Assembly: GCF_018362995.1 (NCBI RefSeq)
Contig: NZ_CP074372.1
Location: 1,116,001 to 1,180,000 of the forward strand
From: Chryseobacterium indologenes
GTDB lineage: Bacteria; Bacteroidota; Bacteroidia; Flavobacteriales; Weeksellaceae
Length of the DNA: 64,000 bases
Direction of reading: 5' to 3'
Shown here one piece after another: positions 42,467 to 50,782 of this stretch. Below the pieces are notes generated by a model. That model was not told the DNA's origin. It did not search any database and saw only the letters and a list, made by a program, of their open reading frames with translations. The stretch's first letter is position 1. Every line of letters starts with the position of its first letter. Made by a program: the position numbers and the translations under genes.

Positions 42467-42522
42467 TATGTATTTTTACTTTCACAAATATAGCCTTAAT
42501 ATTCAGGAATCCCAATAATAAA

Positions 42523-42546
42523 AAAACGGGACCGAAGTCCCGTTTT
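42523..42546 (-). terminator. Terminator of the DUF2723 gene
   Basis: AAAACGGGAC (42523-42532), loop CGAA, GTCCCGTTTT (42537-42546): a perfect 10-bp stem with the T-run on the minus strand. Confidence 0.9.
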
Positions 42547-42553
42547 AAGTATT

Positions 42554-45500
42554 TTATTTAGTTGCTTTGATAATCGCAGTAGTAATCTGATTTTCTTTTT
42601 CTTTTGAATAAGTAGAATCGTAAGGTTCCATGACATCAAATAAATACTGATAGAATGGCGTGATCTGCTGTACATTTTCAGACTCTTTCATCGCCTTCTC
42701 TTTGCCCATTTCCTGAAGATCTTTTACAAATACATTGAACTTCTTATCAATAGGCTCAATAGATTTTACAAGATAAGCATATGCTTTTTCTTTCTGTCCG
42801 ATCTTAGTGTAAGCATCCGTTACAGCAGCTACTACAAGAGAATATTCCATAGGTTTTGTTCTCATTTGTCTTCTCAGGTAACTTTGATCTGCTTTGGAAA
42901 GACTTAAATAATAATCGTATTCTTCAAAGATTCCTTTTTTAAGCACTTCAGCAATCTGAAGACCTTTCTGCTCCTGCCCTGCAATGATATATCCTGATAC
43001 AATTGAGCTTAATGAACGAGGGTCGTTATATTTCTCAGCAGGAATTTCTTTGGCTGCAAGATCCAGAATTTCTAAAGCTTTAGCTTTTTGTCCGCTCAAT
43101 GCAAGTGCTGCTGCAGCTCTGCTCGCTGACATTCTGTAACTGATGATATTGGAAGTAGCCGTTTCATCAAAGTGAGCATTTAAGTTTTTGAAGTTCCCCC
43201 ATCTGAAGTTTTTCACCACATTATAAAGAGAATTCGCATCTACTCTTCCCATATCTCCATCAGCCGTCGGAGGCGTTTGGATAGGGATTAATCTGTAACT
43301 GAATCCGTCAAACTGAAGGTAATCGTTAAGATAGAAAATATTTTCACTGTCATAGATACCTCCTGATGAGAAGTTGATCGGACGTTTCCAGTCGAAGTTC
43401 GCTAAAAGATCCATCAAAATCAGGTTGTTCTTATACAATGTATTTCCTTTGTAAGTAATCATAATCTGATTGGCTACATTCGGAAGATCTTCTTTGTTGA
43501 TGATTCCTGCTTTTAAAGCATTTTCTTTATTGACAGGAAGAATGAATTTGTTTACCGGAAGGATATTGTATTTTTCAAATTTCTCTTCCCCAAAGTACAT
43601 TTTCAATAATTCGTCTTTTTCAGGAGATTTGAATTTAATGAATTCAATTGCTTGTTTCAATGTTAAAGAATCCTGAGTAAGATACTTTCTGAAAGACTGA
43701 AATTCTGTTTCCGGTGCTCCCTGTTCTTTCAACATAGAGAAAACACCTTCCCAATCTTCTTTCTTCATCATATAGATCTGGTCATTTACACCATCTCTGT
43801 AATCTTCATGAGTCAACTGGCTAGGGATTCCCATAGCGTTGTAAGTTCTTCTCTTGATCTGATCAAGGTTCCAGGGCGTTGAAGCAAGGGTAAAGTTTAC
43901 TACCTTCACATCATCTCTGAATCTTTCTGTTTCCTGAATGGCCCAAACTGGATACGTATCATTATCTCCGTAAACGAAAAGGATATCGTTTTTCGGTAAT
44001 GATTTTAAAACTGAATATGCATAATCGTAAGCGGTATATCTGTTGCTTCTGTCATGAACATTGTAGTTCTGAAAGCCCATCATGAAAGGCACACCTAATA
44101 AAACCACTCCTAGAGCAATGTTAGCTCCGTTTGATTTTATTTTAGACTGCAGGAACCATAGAATTGCTCCTGCTCCCATACCAATCCAGATTGCAAATGC
44201 GTAGAATGAACCTACCATTGCATAATCTCTTTCTCTTGGCTCAAAAGGTTTTACCCCTGTATAGAAAATAATCCCTACACTTGTTAATATAAATAATGAT
44301 AACAGTGCATAGAATCTTCCGAAGTCCCTGTTTAACTGGAAAAAGAATCCAATAAGACCTAAAATCAACGGAAGGAAGAAGAATTTTACCGTACTTTCAT
44401 TTTTGAATTTAGCAGGCAGCTTATCCTGGTTTCCTACGTTTACATTATCTATAAAAGGAATTCCGGAAATCCAGTTTCCTTTTGTGCTTTCCATGTTTCC
44501 TTCAAGATCGTTCTGTCTTCCTACGTAGTTCCACATCAGGTATCTTACAAAGTAGTATCCGTTCTGGAAAGAAATGAAATACTCCATATTTTGAAGGAAT
44601 GAAGGCTTCTGAACATTGATAAGGTTATAAGGTTTTACTTTCAGATAATCTGCAGCAGTGATTGATTTGTCTTCATATTTTGCTCTCAGCTCGTCAAAAA
44701 TCTGCTTAGCCTGTGGGTTATCTGCCACGTCTTCATTTCCATAATTGAATGTAAAATCAGGAGCTCCATACATTGAAATATAGTTAGCCATTACATCTTT
44801 ATCCTCATTAAACATTCTCGGCATTAAGCTTACCTGAGATTTGTTGAAAACATAATTGAAACGGTCTCCTGTCTTTCTGTATGTTCCGGTTTTCTCATCT
44901 TTTTCATAGATCTCACCGGTTTTTTGTGTCTTAAAGCTTCCGTCTTCATTCTTTTCAATTCCGTTAGCATCAAGGAATGCTGTATAGTTCTGTCCGTAGA
45001 TCGTAGGCCAGTCACCATACTGCTCTCTGTTATAATAATCCAGCATACCAATTGCAGTATCAGGATCATTAAGGTTCATTGGCGGATTAGCATTTGCTCT
45101 GATAGGAATAACCATCCAGCAAGAGAATCCGATCATCATGAAAACCACAGATAATGCAGCAGTCTGGTAGATGTTTTTCTTTGCTTTTCTTGCATATTTG
45201 ATTAAGAAATAGCAGATCGCTACCATTAAAACAAAAGCGGCAATTGTTCCGGAGTGGAAAGGAAGTCCAAGACCATTCACAAAGAAAATCTCAAGTCTTC
45301 CGAACATTGTCATAATCAAAGGGAAGATAATTTTGAAAACAATAATCAAAATCCCCAGTGTAATAAGGTTGGCCCAGATAAAGTTTTTCCAGGTAAACTT
45401 ATAGTTTCTTGCATAATATACCAGACATACTGCAGGAATTGCCAGCATACCCATCATATGCACCCCTACAGAAAGTCCTAAAACGAAGAAAATAAGAATA

Positions 45501-46039
45501 ATCCATCTTTCACTGTCTCCCGCTTTGTACTCATTCTCCCATTTGGTGATTAACCAGACCAAAAGCGCGATAAACATAGAAGCCATAGAGTAAACCTCTC
45601 CTTCTACTGCAGAGAACCAGAATGTATCTGAGAAGGTAAAGCAAAGTGCTCCTACTGCTCCTGCAAATAAAATAGAGATTTCCTGATGTTTTGTAATTTC
45701 TTCAAAATCTTTGTTCAGAAGTCTTCTCACAAAATGTGTGATCGTCCAGAACAAAAATAAAATAGTCAGCGCACTGAACAATGCAGACATCGCGTTGATC
45801 ACGATGGAATAATTTTCGCCTTTCCCTAATGCAAAAATGGCTGCCACGGCACCCACTATCTGGAATAAAGCTGCTCCGGGAGCGTGCGTTACTTCAAGTT
45901 TTACTGCAGAAGAAATGTACTCGCCACAATCCCAAAAACTGAAATTGGGTTCTATGGTGGACAAGTACGTGAAAAACGCAATGACGAAAATCACCCATCC
46001 TAAAACGGTGTTCCATTGCCTAAAAGTCCAATTTTTCAT
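42554..46039 (-). CDS. DUF2723 membrane protein (putative GT117-type glycosyltransferase)
   Basis: A 1161-residue protein. Its N-terminal half holds about a dozen membrane helices, starting WNTVLGWVIFVIAFFTYLSTI and EPNFSFWDCGEYISSAVKLE, where DCGEYI is a DUF2723 motif with a probable catalytic acidic residue; the ARDY..VGSF-type block FEPRERDYAMVGSFYAFAIWIG follows. A periplasmic C-terminal half has TPR-like helices near the end. The family is assigned to GT117 and thought to glycosylate surface proteins in Bacteroidota. An expected -7 box, TATTTTCG, lies at 46058-46065. Length is within the family range. Confidence 0.88.
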   Translation of the reverse strand: MKNWTFRQWNTVLGWVIFVIAFFTYLSTIEPNFSFWDCGEYISSAVKLEVTHAPGAALFQIVGAVAAIFALGKGENYSIVINAMSALFSALTILFLFWTITHFVRRLLNKDFEEITKHQEISILFAGAVGALCFTFSDTFWFSAVEGEVYSMASMFIALLVWLITKWENEYKAGDSERWIILIFFVLGLSVGVHMMGMLAIPAVCLVYYARNYKFTWKNFIWANLITLGILIIVFKIIFPLIMTMFGRLEIFFVNGLGLPFHSGTIAAFVLMVAICYFLIKYARKAKKNIYQTAALSVVFMMIGFSCWMVIPIRANANPPMNLNDPDTAIGMLDYYNREQYGDWPTIYGQNYTAFLDANGIEKNEDGSFKTQKTGEIYEKDEKTGTYRKTGDRFNYVFNKSQVSLMPRMFNEDKDVMANYISMYGAPDFTFNYGNEDVADNPQAKQIFDELRAKYEDKSITAADYLKVKPYNLINVQKPSFLQNMEYFISFQNGYYFVRYLMWNYVGRQNDLEGNMESTKGNWISGIPFIDNVNVGNQDKLPAKFKNESTVKFFFLPLILGLIGFFFQLNRDFGRFYALLSLFILTSVGIIFYTGVKPFEPRERDYAMVGSFYAFAIWIGMGAGAILWFLQSKIKSNGANIALGVVLLGVPFMMGFQNYNVHDRSNRYTAYDYAYSVLKSLPKNDILFVYGDNDTYPVWAIQETERFRDDVKVVNFTLASTPWNLDQIKRRTYNAMGIPSQLTHEDYRDGVNDQIYMMKKEDWEGVFSMLKEQGAPETEFQSFRKYLTQDSLTLKQAIEFIKFKSPEKDELLKMYFGEEKFEKYNILPVNKFILPVNKENALKAGIINKEDLPNVANQIMITYKGNTLYKNNLILMDLLANFDWKRPINFSSGGIYDSENIFYLNDYLQFDGFSYRLIPIQTPPTADGDMGRVDANSLYNVVKNFRWGNFKNLNAHFDETATSNIISYRMSASRAAAALALSGQKAKALEILDLAAKEIPAEKYNDPRSLSSIVSGYIIAGQEQKGLQIAEVLKKGIFEEYDYYLSLSKADQSYLRRQMRTKPMEYSLVVAAVTDAYTKIGQKEKAYAYLVKSIEPIDKKFNVFVKDLQEMGKEKAMKESENVQQITPFYQYLFDVMEPYDSTYSKEKENQITTAIIKATK

Positions 46040-46224
46040 AGTATTAAATCAATTATGCGAAAATAAGGCTTTTATCTTATTTTATGCGGGTTTTAACAAA
46101 ATTTAAAAATTTTGGCGTAGTATTTGCGATTATAGACGTGTCAAAACTGTAAATACGAAAATAACTTTTTACAAAACTATGCCCTAGAAATCAAACAAAA
46201 GTTTAGTAATTATTTATTTTTTTG

Positions 46225-46232
46225 TATTTTTG
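46225..46232 (+). promoter_or_regulatory. -7 promoter element of the proposed sulfonolipid operon
   Basis: TATTTTTG, a TAnnTTTG match, 30 bases before the ATG of the first gene, following a T-rich run. Confidence 0.55.
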
Positions 46233-46262
46233 CAGTCAGATTTTTATTGAAAATAACAAATA

Positions 46263-47300
46263 ATGAGTAATGTTTACGATAATATTCTTGGCCTGATAGG
46301 ACACACTCCGATGGTGAAGCTAAATACTGTTACAAAAGATATTCCAGCAACCGTTTACGCCAAGTTAGAATCATATAATCCTGGACATTCTACCAAAGAC
46401 CGAATCGCACTTCATATTATAGAGAACGCAGAGAGAAAAGGCCTTTTAAAAGAAGATTCTGTAGTTGTAGAAACTACATCCGGTAATACCGGGTTTTCTA
46501 TTGCGATGGTATGTATCATTAAGGGATATAAATGTATTCTTGCAGTAAGTGATAAAACAAAACCTGAGAAAATTGCTTATCTGAAAGCATTGGGTGCTAC
46601 GGTGTACATATGCCCAGCCAATGTGCCGGCAGATGATCCGAGATCATACTATGAAGTTGCTAAAAGAATCGCCCAGGAAACTCCCAATTCTATTTACATC
46701 AATCAATATTTTAACGAGCTGAATATTGATGCGCACTATCAGACTACAGGTCCCGAGATCTGGGAACAGACGGAAGGTAAGATCACTCACCTTCTTGCCT
46801 GCACCGGAACCGGAGGTACGCTATCAGGTTCCGCAAAGTTTTTGAAAGAGAAAAACCCGAATATCAAGATTATCGGAGTAGATGCGGATGGCTCTATACT
46901 AAAAAGCTATCACGAGACAGGAGAAATTCACAAAGAAGATGTACATCCTTATCAGATTGAAGGAATGGGTAAAAACCTGATCCCTGCTGCCCTGCTTTTC
47001 GACAAGGTGGATGAGTTTGTAAGGGTAAATGATGAAATGTCCGCGTACAGAACCCGCGAAATTGCTTTGAAAGAAGCCATCATGGGAGGTTATACTACCG
47101 GAGCTGTAACACAGGGATTGATGCAGTATGCACAGTCTCATGAGCTTACAGAAAATGACTTGGTTGTTTTAATATATCCTGACCACGGTTCAAGATACAT
47201 CACTAAAGTTTACAGTGATCAATGGATGGCCGAACAGGGATTTGTCAACAACTGTGTTCACAATTATGACGAAGTTTTCAAAACGGAGTTTATCAAATAA
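46263..47300 (+). CDS. Cysteine-synthase-like PLP enzyme, candidate cysteate synthase
   Basis: A 345-residue fold-type II PLP enzyme. The PLP lysine is Lys45 in GHSTKDRIAL, the substrate loop is TTSGNTGFSIAM, and the phosphate clamp is CTGTGGTLSGSAKFL. On sequence alone it would be called cysteine synthase. I favour cysteate synthase (phosphoserine plus sulfite) because the next gene in the same direction is an oxoamine synthase of the type that condenses cysteate with acyl groups in capnine synthesis; flavobacterial operons of this pair are described. The stretch GVDADGSILKSYHETG is the domain interface. Cysteine synthase remains possible. Confidence 0.75.
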   Translation: MSNVYDNILGLIGHTPMVKLNTVTKDIPATVYAKLESYNPGHSTKDRIALHIIENAERKGLLKEDSVVVETTSGNTGFSIAMVCIIKGYKCILAVSDKTKPEKIAYLKALGATVYICPANVPADDPRSYYEVAKRIAQETPNSIYINQYFNELNIDAHYQTTGPEIWEQTEGKITHLLACTGTGGTLSGSAKFLKEKNPNIKIIGVDADGSILKSYHETGEIHKEDVHPYQIEGMGKNLIPAALLFDKVDEFVRVNDEMSAYRTREIALKEAIMGGYTTGAVTQGLMQYAQSHELTENDLVVLIYPDHGSRYITKVYSDQWMAEQGFVNNCVHNYDEVFKTEFIK

Positions 47301-47326
47301 GAACGAATAAAATCACGATACAAATA

Positions 47327-47366
47327 AATAAAGCCTTTTGCGTATTCAGACAAAAAAGGCTTTATT
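47327..47366 (+). other. Perfect 13-bp hairpin between the two operon genes
   Basis: AATAAAGCCTTTT (47327-47339) pairs perfectly with AAAAGGCTTTATT (47354-47366) around a 14-base loop. It fills the gap before the oxoamine synthase start. Only ACTTAAAAATT follows, so it may attenuate rather than stop transcription. Confidence 0.7.
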
Positions 47367-47385
47367 ACTTAAAAATTACGATACA

Positions 47386-48660
47386 ATGTTGGATATTTTT
47401 GAAAGAATAAAAGAAAATCCAGGACCACTTGGACAATTTGCAGATTATGGTGAAGGCTATTTTATTTTCCCGAGATTAGAGGGACCCATCGGCCCTAGAA
47501 TGCAGTTTCAGGGGAGAGAAGTAATTTTCTGGAGTGCCAATGACTATTTAGGGTTGTGTAATCATCCTGAAGTAATAGAAGCGGATGCAAAAGCGGCTGC
47601 AGAATATGGAATGTTCTATCCAATGGGAGCAAGAGCGATGTCTGGAGAAACAGATCAGCACCTTCAGCTGGAAAGAGAATTGGCAGACTTTGTAAAAAAA
47701 GAATCAGCATACTTATTGAACTTCGGTTACCAGGGAATGGTTTCTACCATTGATGCTTTGGTAAGCAGAAATGATGTAATTGTTTATGATATGGATTCTC
47801 ATGCCTGCATCGTGGATGGAGTAAGACTTCATTCCGGGAAGAGATTTACCTACAAGCATAATGATATGGCAAGCCTGGAGAAAAACCTTCAGAGAGCAAC
47901 TAAAGTAGCTGAAGAAACAGGAGGTGGTATTCTTGTGATTACAGAAGGAGTTTTCGGGATGAGAGGACAACAGGGAAAAATCAAAGAAATCTGCGATCTT
48001 AAATCTAAATACCAGTTCAGATTATTGGTAGATGATGCCCATGGTTTCGGGACACTTGGTAAAACAGGTGCCGGTGTAGGTGAAGAACAGGACTGTAATG
48101 ATCAGATTGATGTATACTTCTCTACGTTTGCTAAATCAATGGCTGGTTTCGGAGCATTCCTTGCGGGTGACAAAGAAATCATCAGATACCTGAAATTCAA
48201 CCTTAGATCACAAATCTTTGCAAAATCTCTTACGATGCCAATGGTAATCGGAGGATTAAAAAGATTGGAGTTGTTGAGATCAAAACCTGAGATCAAAGCT
48301 AAACTTTGGGAGAATGTTTACAAACTACAGAACGGACTTAAAGAAAGAGGATTCAACATTGGAGATACCAACACTTGTGTAACTCCGGTCATGATGCAGG
48401 GAACTCCGGTAGAAGCTACTCTATTGGTAAAAGACTTAAGAGAGAAATACGGTATCTTCACATCTGTGGTAGTATATCCGGTAATTCCAAAGGGAATGAT
48501 TCTTTTAAGATTAATTCCTACCGCTTCCCATACAGACGCAGAGATTAATGAAACTCTGGCTGCATTTGAAGCAATTCATGATAAACTAGTAAGTGGTTAC
48601 TATAAAGAGCAGGAACAAAAATTACTGCAGGAACAAGGATTAAGTTTTAAACCGATTTAA
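47386..48660 (+). CDS. Alpha-oxoamine synthase, candidate cysteate fatty-acyltransferase (capnine synthesis)
   Basis: A 424-residue PLP enzyme of the AONS/KBL/SPT family, which decarboxylatively condenses an amino acid with an acyl thioester. Motifs: FWSANDYLGLCNHPEV, MFYPMGARAMSGET, VITEGVFGMRGQQGK, LVDDAHGFGTLGKTGAG and the PLP lysine Lys250 in FSTFAKSMAGFG. Neither the glycine-using nor the serine-using subfamily is certain from sequence; the cysteine-synthase-like partner just upstream argues for cysteate as amino acid, giving 3-ketocapnine for sulfonolipids. The ATG at 47386 follows a hairpin; an upstream TTG start at 47338 would overlap it. Confidence 0.8.
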   Translation: MLDIFERIKENPGPLGQFADYGEGYFIFPRLEGPIGPRMQFQGREVIFWSANDYLGLCNHPEVIEADAKAAAEYGMFYPMGARAMSGETDQHLQLERELADFVKKESAYLLNFGYQGMVSTIDALVSRNDVIVYDMDSHACIVDGVRLHSGKRFTYKHNDMASLEKNLQRATKVAEETGGGILVITEGVFGMRGQQGKIKEICDLKSKYQFRLLVDDAHGFGTLGKTGAGVGEEQDCNDQIDVYFSTFAKSMAGFGAFLAGDKEIIRYLKFNLRSQIFAKSLTMPMVIGGLKRLELLRSKPEIKAKLWENVYKLQNGLKERGFNIGDTNTCVTPVMMQGTPVEATLLVKDLREKYGIFTSVVVYPVIPKGMILLRLIPTASHTDAEINETLAAFEAIHDKLVSGYYKEQEQKLLQEQGLSFKPI

Positions 48661-48674
48661 TTTGAAAATAAAAA

Positions 48675-48699
48675 AAACCACTGATTGATTCAGTGGTTT
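48675..48699 (+). terminator. Terminator of the proposed sulfonolipid operon
   Basis: AAACCACTGA (48675-48684) pairs with TCAGTGGTTT (48690-48699), then a T-run. Confidence 0.9.
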
Positions 48700-48724
48700 T
48701 TTATTTAAATACCGATAACAATAC

Positions 48725-49603
48725 ATGAAACTTAAAGGTTACGCATTGGGGATTCTGTCAGCTGTTTCCTATGGACTGATCCCGATTTTTATTCTGCCTA
48801 TCAAGCAGGCACATTTTTCATTGGACATTACCCTGTTCTATAGATTTTTCTTTTCAGCTTTAATGGTTGGAGGATATTTGCTGTATTCCAAAGAAAGTTT
48901 TAAAATCAATAGAAAAGAAGCGTTAATCCTGGCCATACTTGGAGTCTGCTATGCTCTTTCTTCAGAGTTTTTGTTTTTAGGGTATGATTTTCTTACTGCC
49001 GGAATTGCTTCTACTGTTTTATTTATTTATCCGGTTATCGTAGCCTTGATTATGTTTTTCTTTTACAAGGAGAAGCTTACCAGGTTATCCGTTGTTTCTT
49101 TGCTTCTTGCTTTCACAGGAGTCATTGTGTTGTGCCTGAAAGGTAACGGATTGGAAATTAATTTTACAGGATTGGGAATTGTAATGCTCAGTTCATTATT
49201 CTATGCGCTGTATATGGTTATTGTGAACAAATCGAATATGAAGGTTTCCGGGTTTAAGCTTACTTTCTACTCTATGCTTTTCACATCCACGTTCTTTATG
49301 ACAAAAGCTGTGGCGGCTCATGAGTCGTTCGCTATTCCTTCAGCAGAAATCTTTTTTAACTTTCTTATTTTTGCATTCCTTACTACAGTGATCTCCAGCC
49401 TTTGTCTTGTGTATGCAATCAAATATATCGGATCTACTCCTGTATCTATTCTAGGTGCTCTGGAACCGGTAGTTGCTGTACTGATTAGTGTATTGATATT
49501 CCATGAAAAGTTTACCAGCAACTTACTGATCGGGATTACCCTCATTTTGATGGGCGTTACTTTAAATGTCATTACAGACCGTAAAAATCTGAATCATGTA
49601 TAA
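48725..49603 (+). CDS. EamA/DMT-family transporter
   Basis: A 292-residue inner-membrane carrier with ten helices in two EamA repeats. It opens LKGYALGILSAVSYGLIPIFI, keeps LYRFFFSALMVGGYLL, and ends with the second-repeat signature YIGSTPVSILGALEPVVAVLISVLIFHE. It is not closely similar to the EamA protein at 8726. It lies between the sulfonolipid terminator and an unknown gene, with its own start 60 bases after the previous stop. Substrate unknown. Confidence 0.87.
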   Translation: MKLKGYALGILSAVSYGLIPIFILPIKQAHFSLDITLFYRFFFSALMVGGYLLYSKESFKINRKEALILAILGVCYALSSEFLFLGYDFLTAGIASTVLFIYPVIVALIMFFFYKEKLTRLSVVSLLLAFTGVIVLCLKGNGLEINFTGLGIVMLSSLFYALYMVIVNKSNMKVSGFKLTFYSMLFTSTFFMTKAVAAHESFAIPSAEIFFNFLIFAFLTTVISSLCLVYAIKYIGSTPVSILGALEPVVAVLISVLIFHEKFTSNLLIGITLILMGVTLNVITDRKNLNHV

Positions 49604-49824
49604 TGATAGCTTTTTTAGGTCTTCTTTAAATAATATTTTACGATACAAATAAGATCAGTTTTACTGATTAAAAAAGAACTCATTCGTTTCTTTTATCTGA
49701 TTTGAAAAATATTAAAAAATAAAGCTGTCTCTCTGGCATAAAAAAATTTATCTGACTATATTGCAATGGTCTATTGATAGGCATTCCCTCCTATAACAGA
49801 TCAACGCATTTAGTTTAAAAGCCG

Positions 49825-50586
49825 ATGAAAGAATTACAAAAACTCACGAAAGATCAACTATATAAAAGACTCAAAGAAAAATCCGAAAATCTATATACGA
49901 TCGCTCACGAAGCTCTGGAAAACAATTTCTTCAATGAAAGCTCTTTAGATGAAGAAAGCCTTGCCGAGTTTCTTGAAATGCTGGATGATGAAACGGCAGA
50001 AAAAATAAAAGACGCTTCACTTCACATTAATAATGAAGATGACGCTCCCGGGATTGTCCTTATAGAAAACGAAAACACTATTTCTCTTGAACTTGTTACC
50101 AAAGAAGATGAAGGTTATAAAATCATTTTCATAGAAGATGATATCCATTTATCCAAAACCCTTTTTGTTGAAGACTTTATCGTCCTCATTACAACAGGTA
50201 ATATACAGGCAGAAAATATCATCATCAACGGTTCACTTTACTGTGCCGGAAATGTTACCAGCAAAGTATTATTCGGAGCATCAGGTAATGATAATGAAAC
50301 GTATATCGGTGGAAGTATTATGACTTCTCTTATTGCAGAAAACGGACATTATACTGTTGCCGAGGGAAATATATATTCCAGATATTTAATTAGTTTTCAT
50401 AATGAAATAACAGGAAAAACAGGAAAGTTCATCGAGAATATCAGCCTGGAAAAACCCAGTGAAATTGGATTACTGAACCCCGAGATTCTGGACGAGGACG
50501 GATACTTTGATGAAGATTCTTTTTTAAACTTTATTGATCATAATCCTCCGGATACCTTATTTGTTAAACCGACTAACTTATTTTGA
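49825..50586 (+). CDS. Unknown protein with bactofilin-like beta-repeat middle
   Basis: A 253-residue acidic cytosolic protein. The N-terminus (residues about 1-90) is helical and charged. The middle (about 115-190) has short strands and turns of hydrophobic residues (VLITTGNIQAENIIINGSLY, GNVTSKVLFGASGNDNETYI, GGSIMTSLIAENGHYTVAEG), the pattern of a right-handed beta-helix as in bactofilins. The last 60 residues are Asp/Glu/Phe-rich. I do not recognise the family. It has no signal peptide and no partner gene in the window. Confidence 0.6.
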   Translation: MKELQKLTKDQLYKRLKEKSENLYTIAHEALENNFFNESSLDEESLAEFLEMLDDETAEKIKDASLHINNEDDAPGIVLIENENTISLELVTKEDEGYKIIFIEDDIHLSKTLFVEDFIVLITTGNIQAENIIINGSLYCAGNVTSKVLFGASGNDNETYIGGSIMTSLIAENGHYTVAEGNIYSRYLISFHNEITGKTGKFIENISLEKPSEIGLLNPEILDEDGYFDEDSFLNFIDHNPPDTLFVKPTNLF

Positions 50587-50761
50587 TATCAATTATCTTA
50601 ATATCATCATTTTACTATTCATATCCTGGTTTAAATTGCTGCAGAAATAATAAAGTGATTAAATCCCCATAGGAACAGATTCTCAGAAACCAAAGTGCTA
50701 AAGACTTTTCTTCACTGTTTATAATCAGGAGAAAAAATTTTTTTCTGAAAAAACTTTAGAA

Positions 50762-50769
50762 TAACTTTG
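50762..50769 (+). promoter_or_regulatory. -7 promoter element of the radical SAM gene
   Basis: TAACTTTG, a perfect TAnnTTTG, 13 bases before the TTG start at 50783, implying a very short 5' leader. Confidence 0.55.
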
Positions 50770-50782
50770 CAAAAAATTTCTG

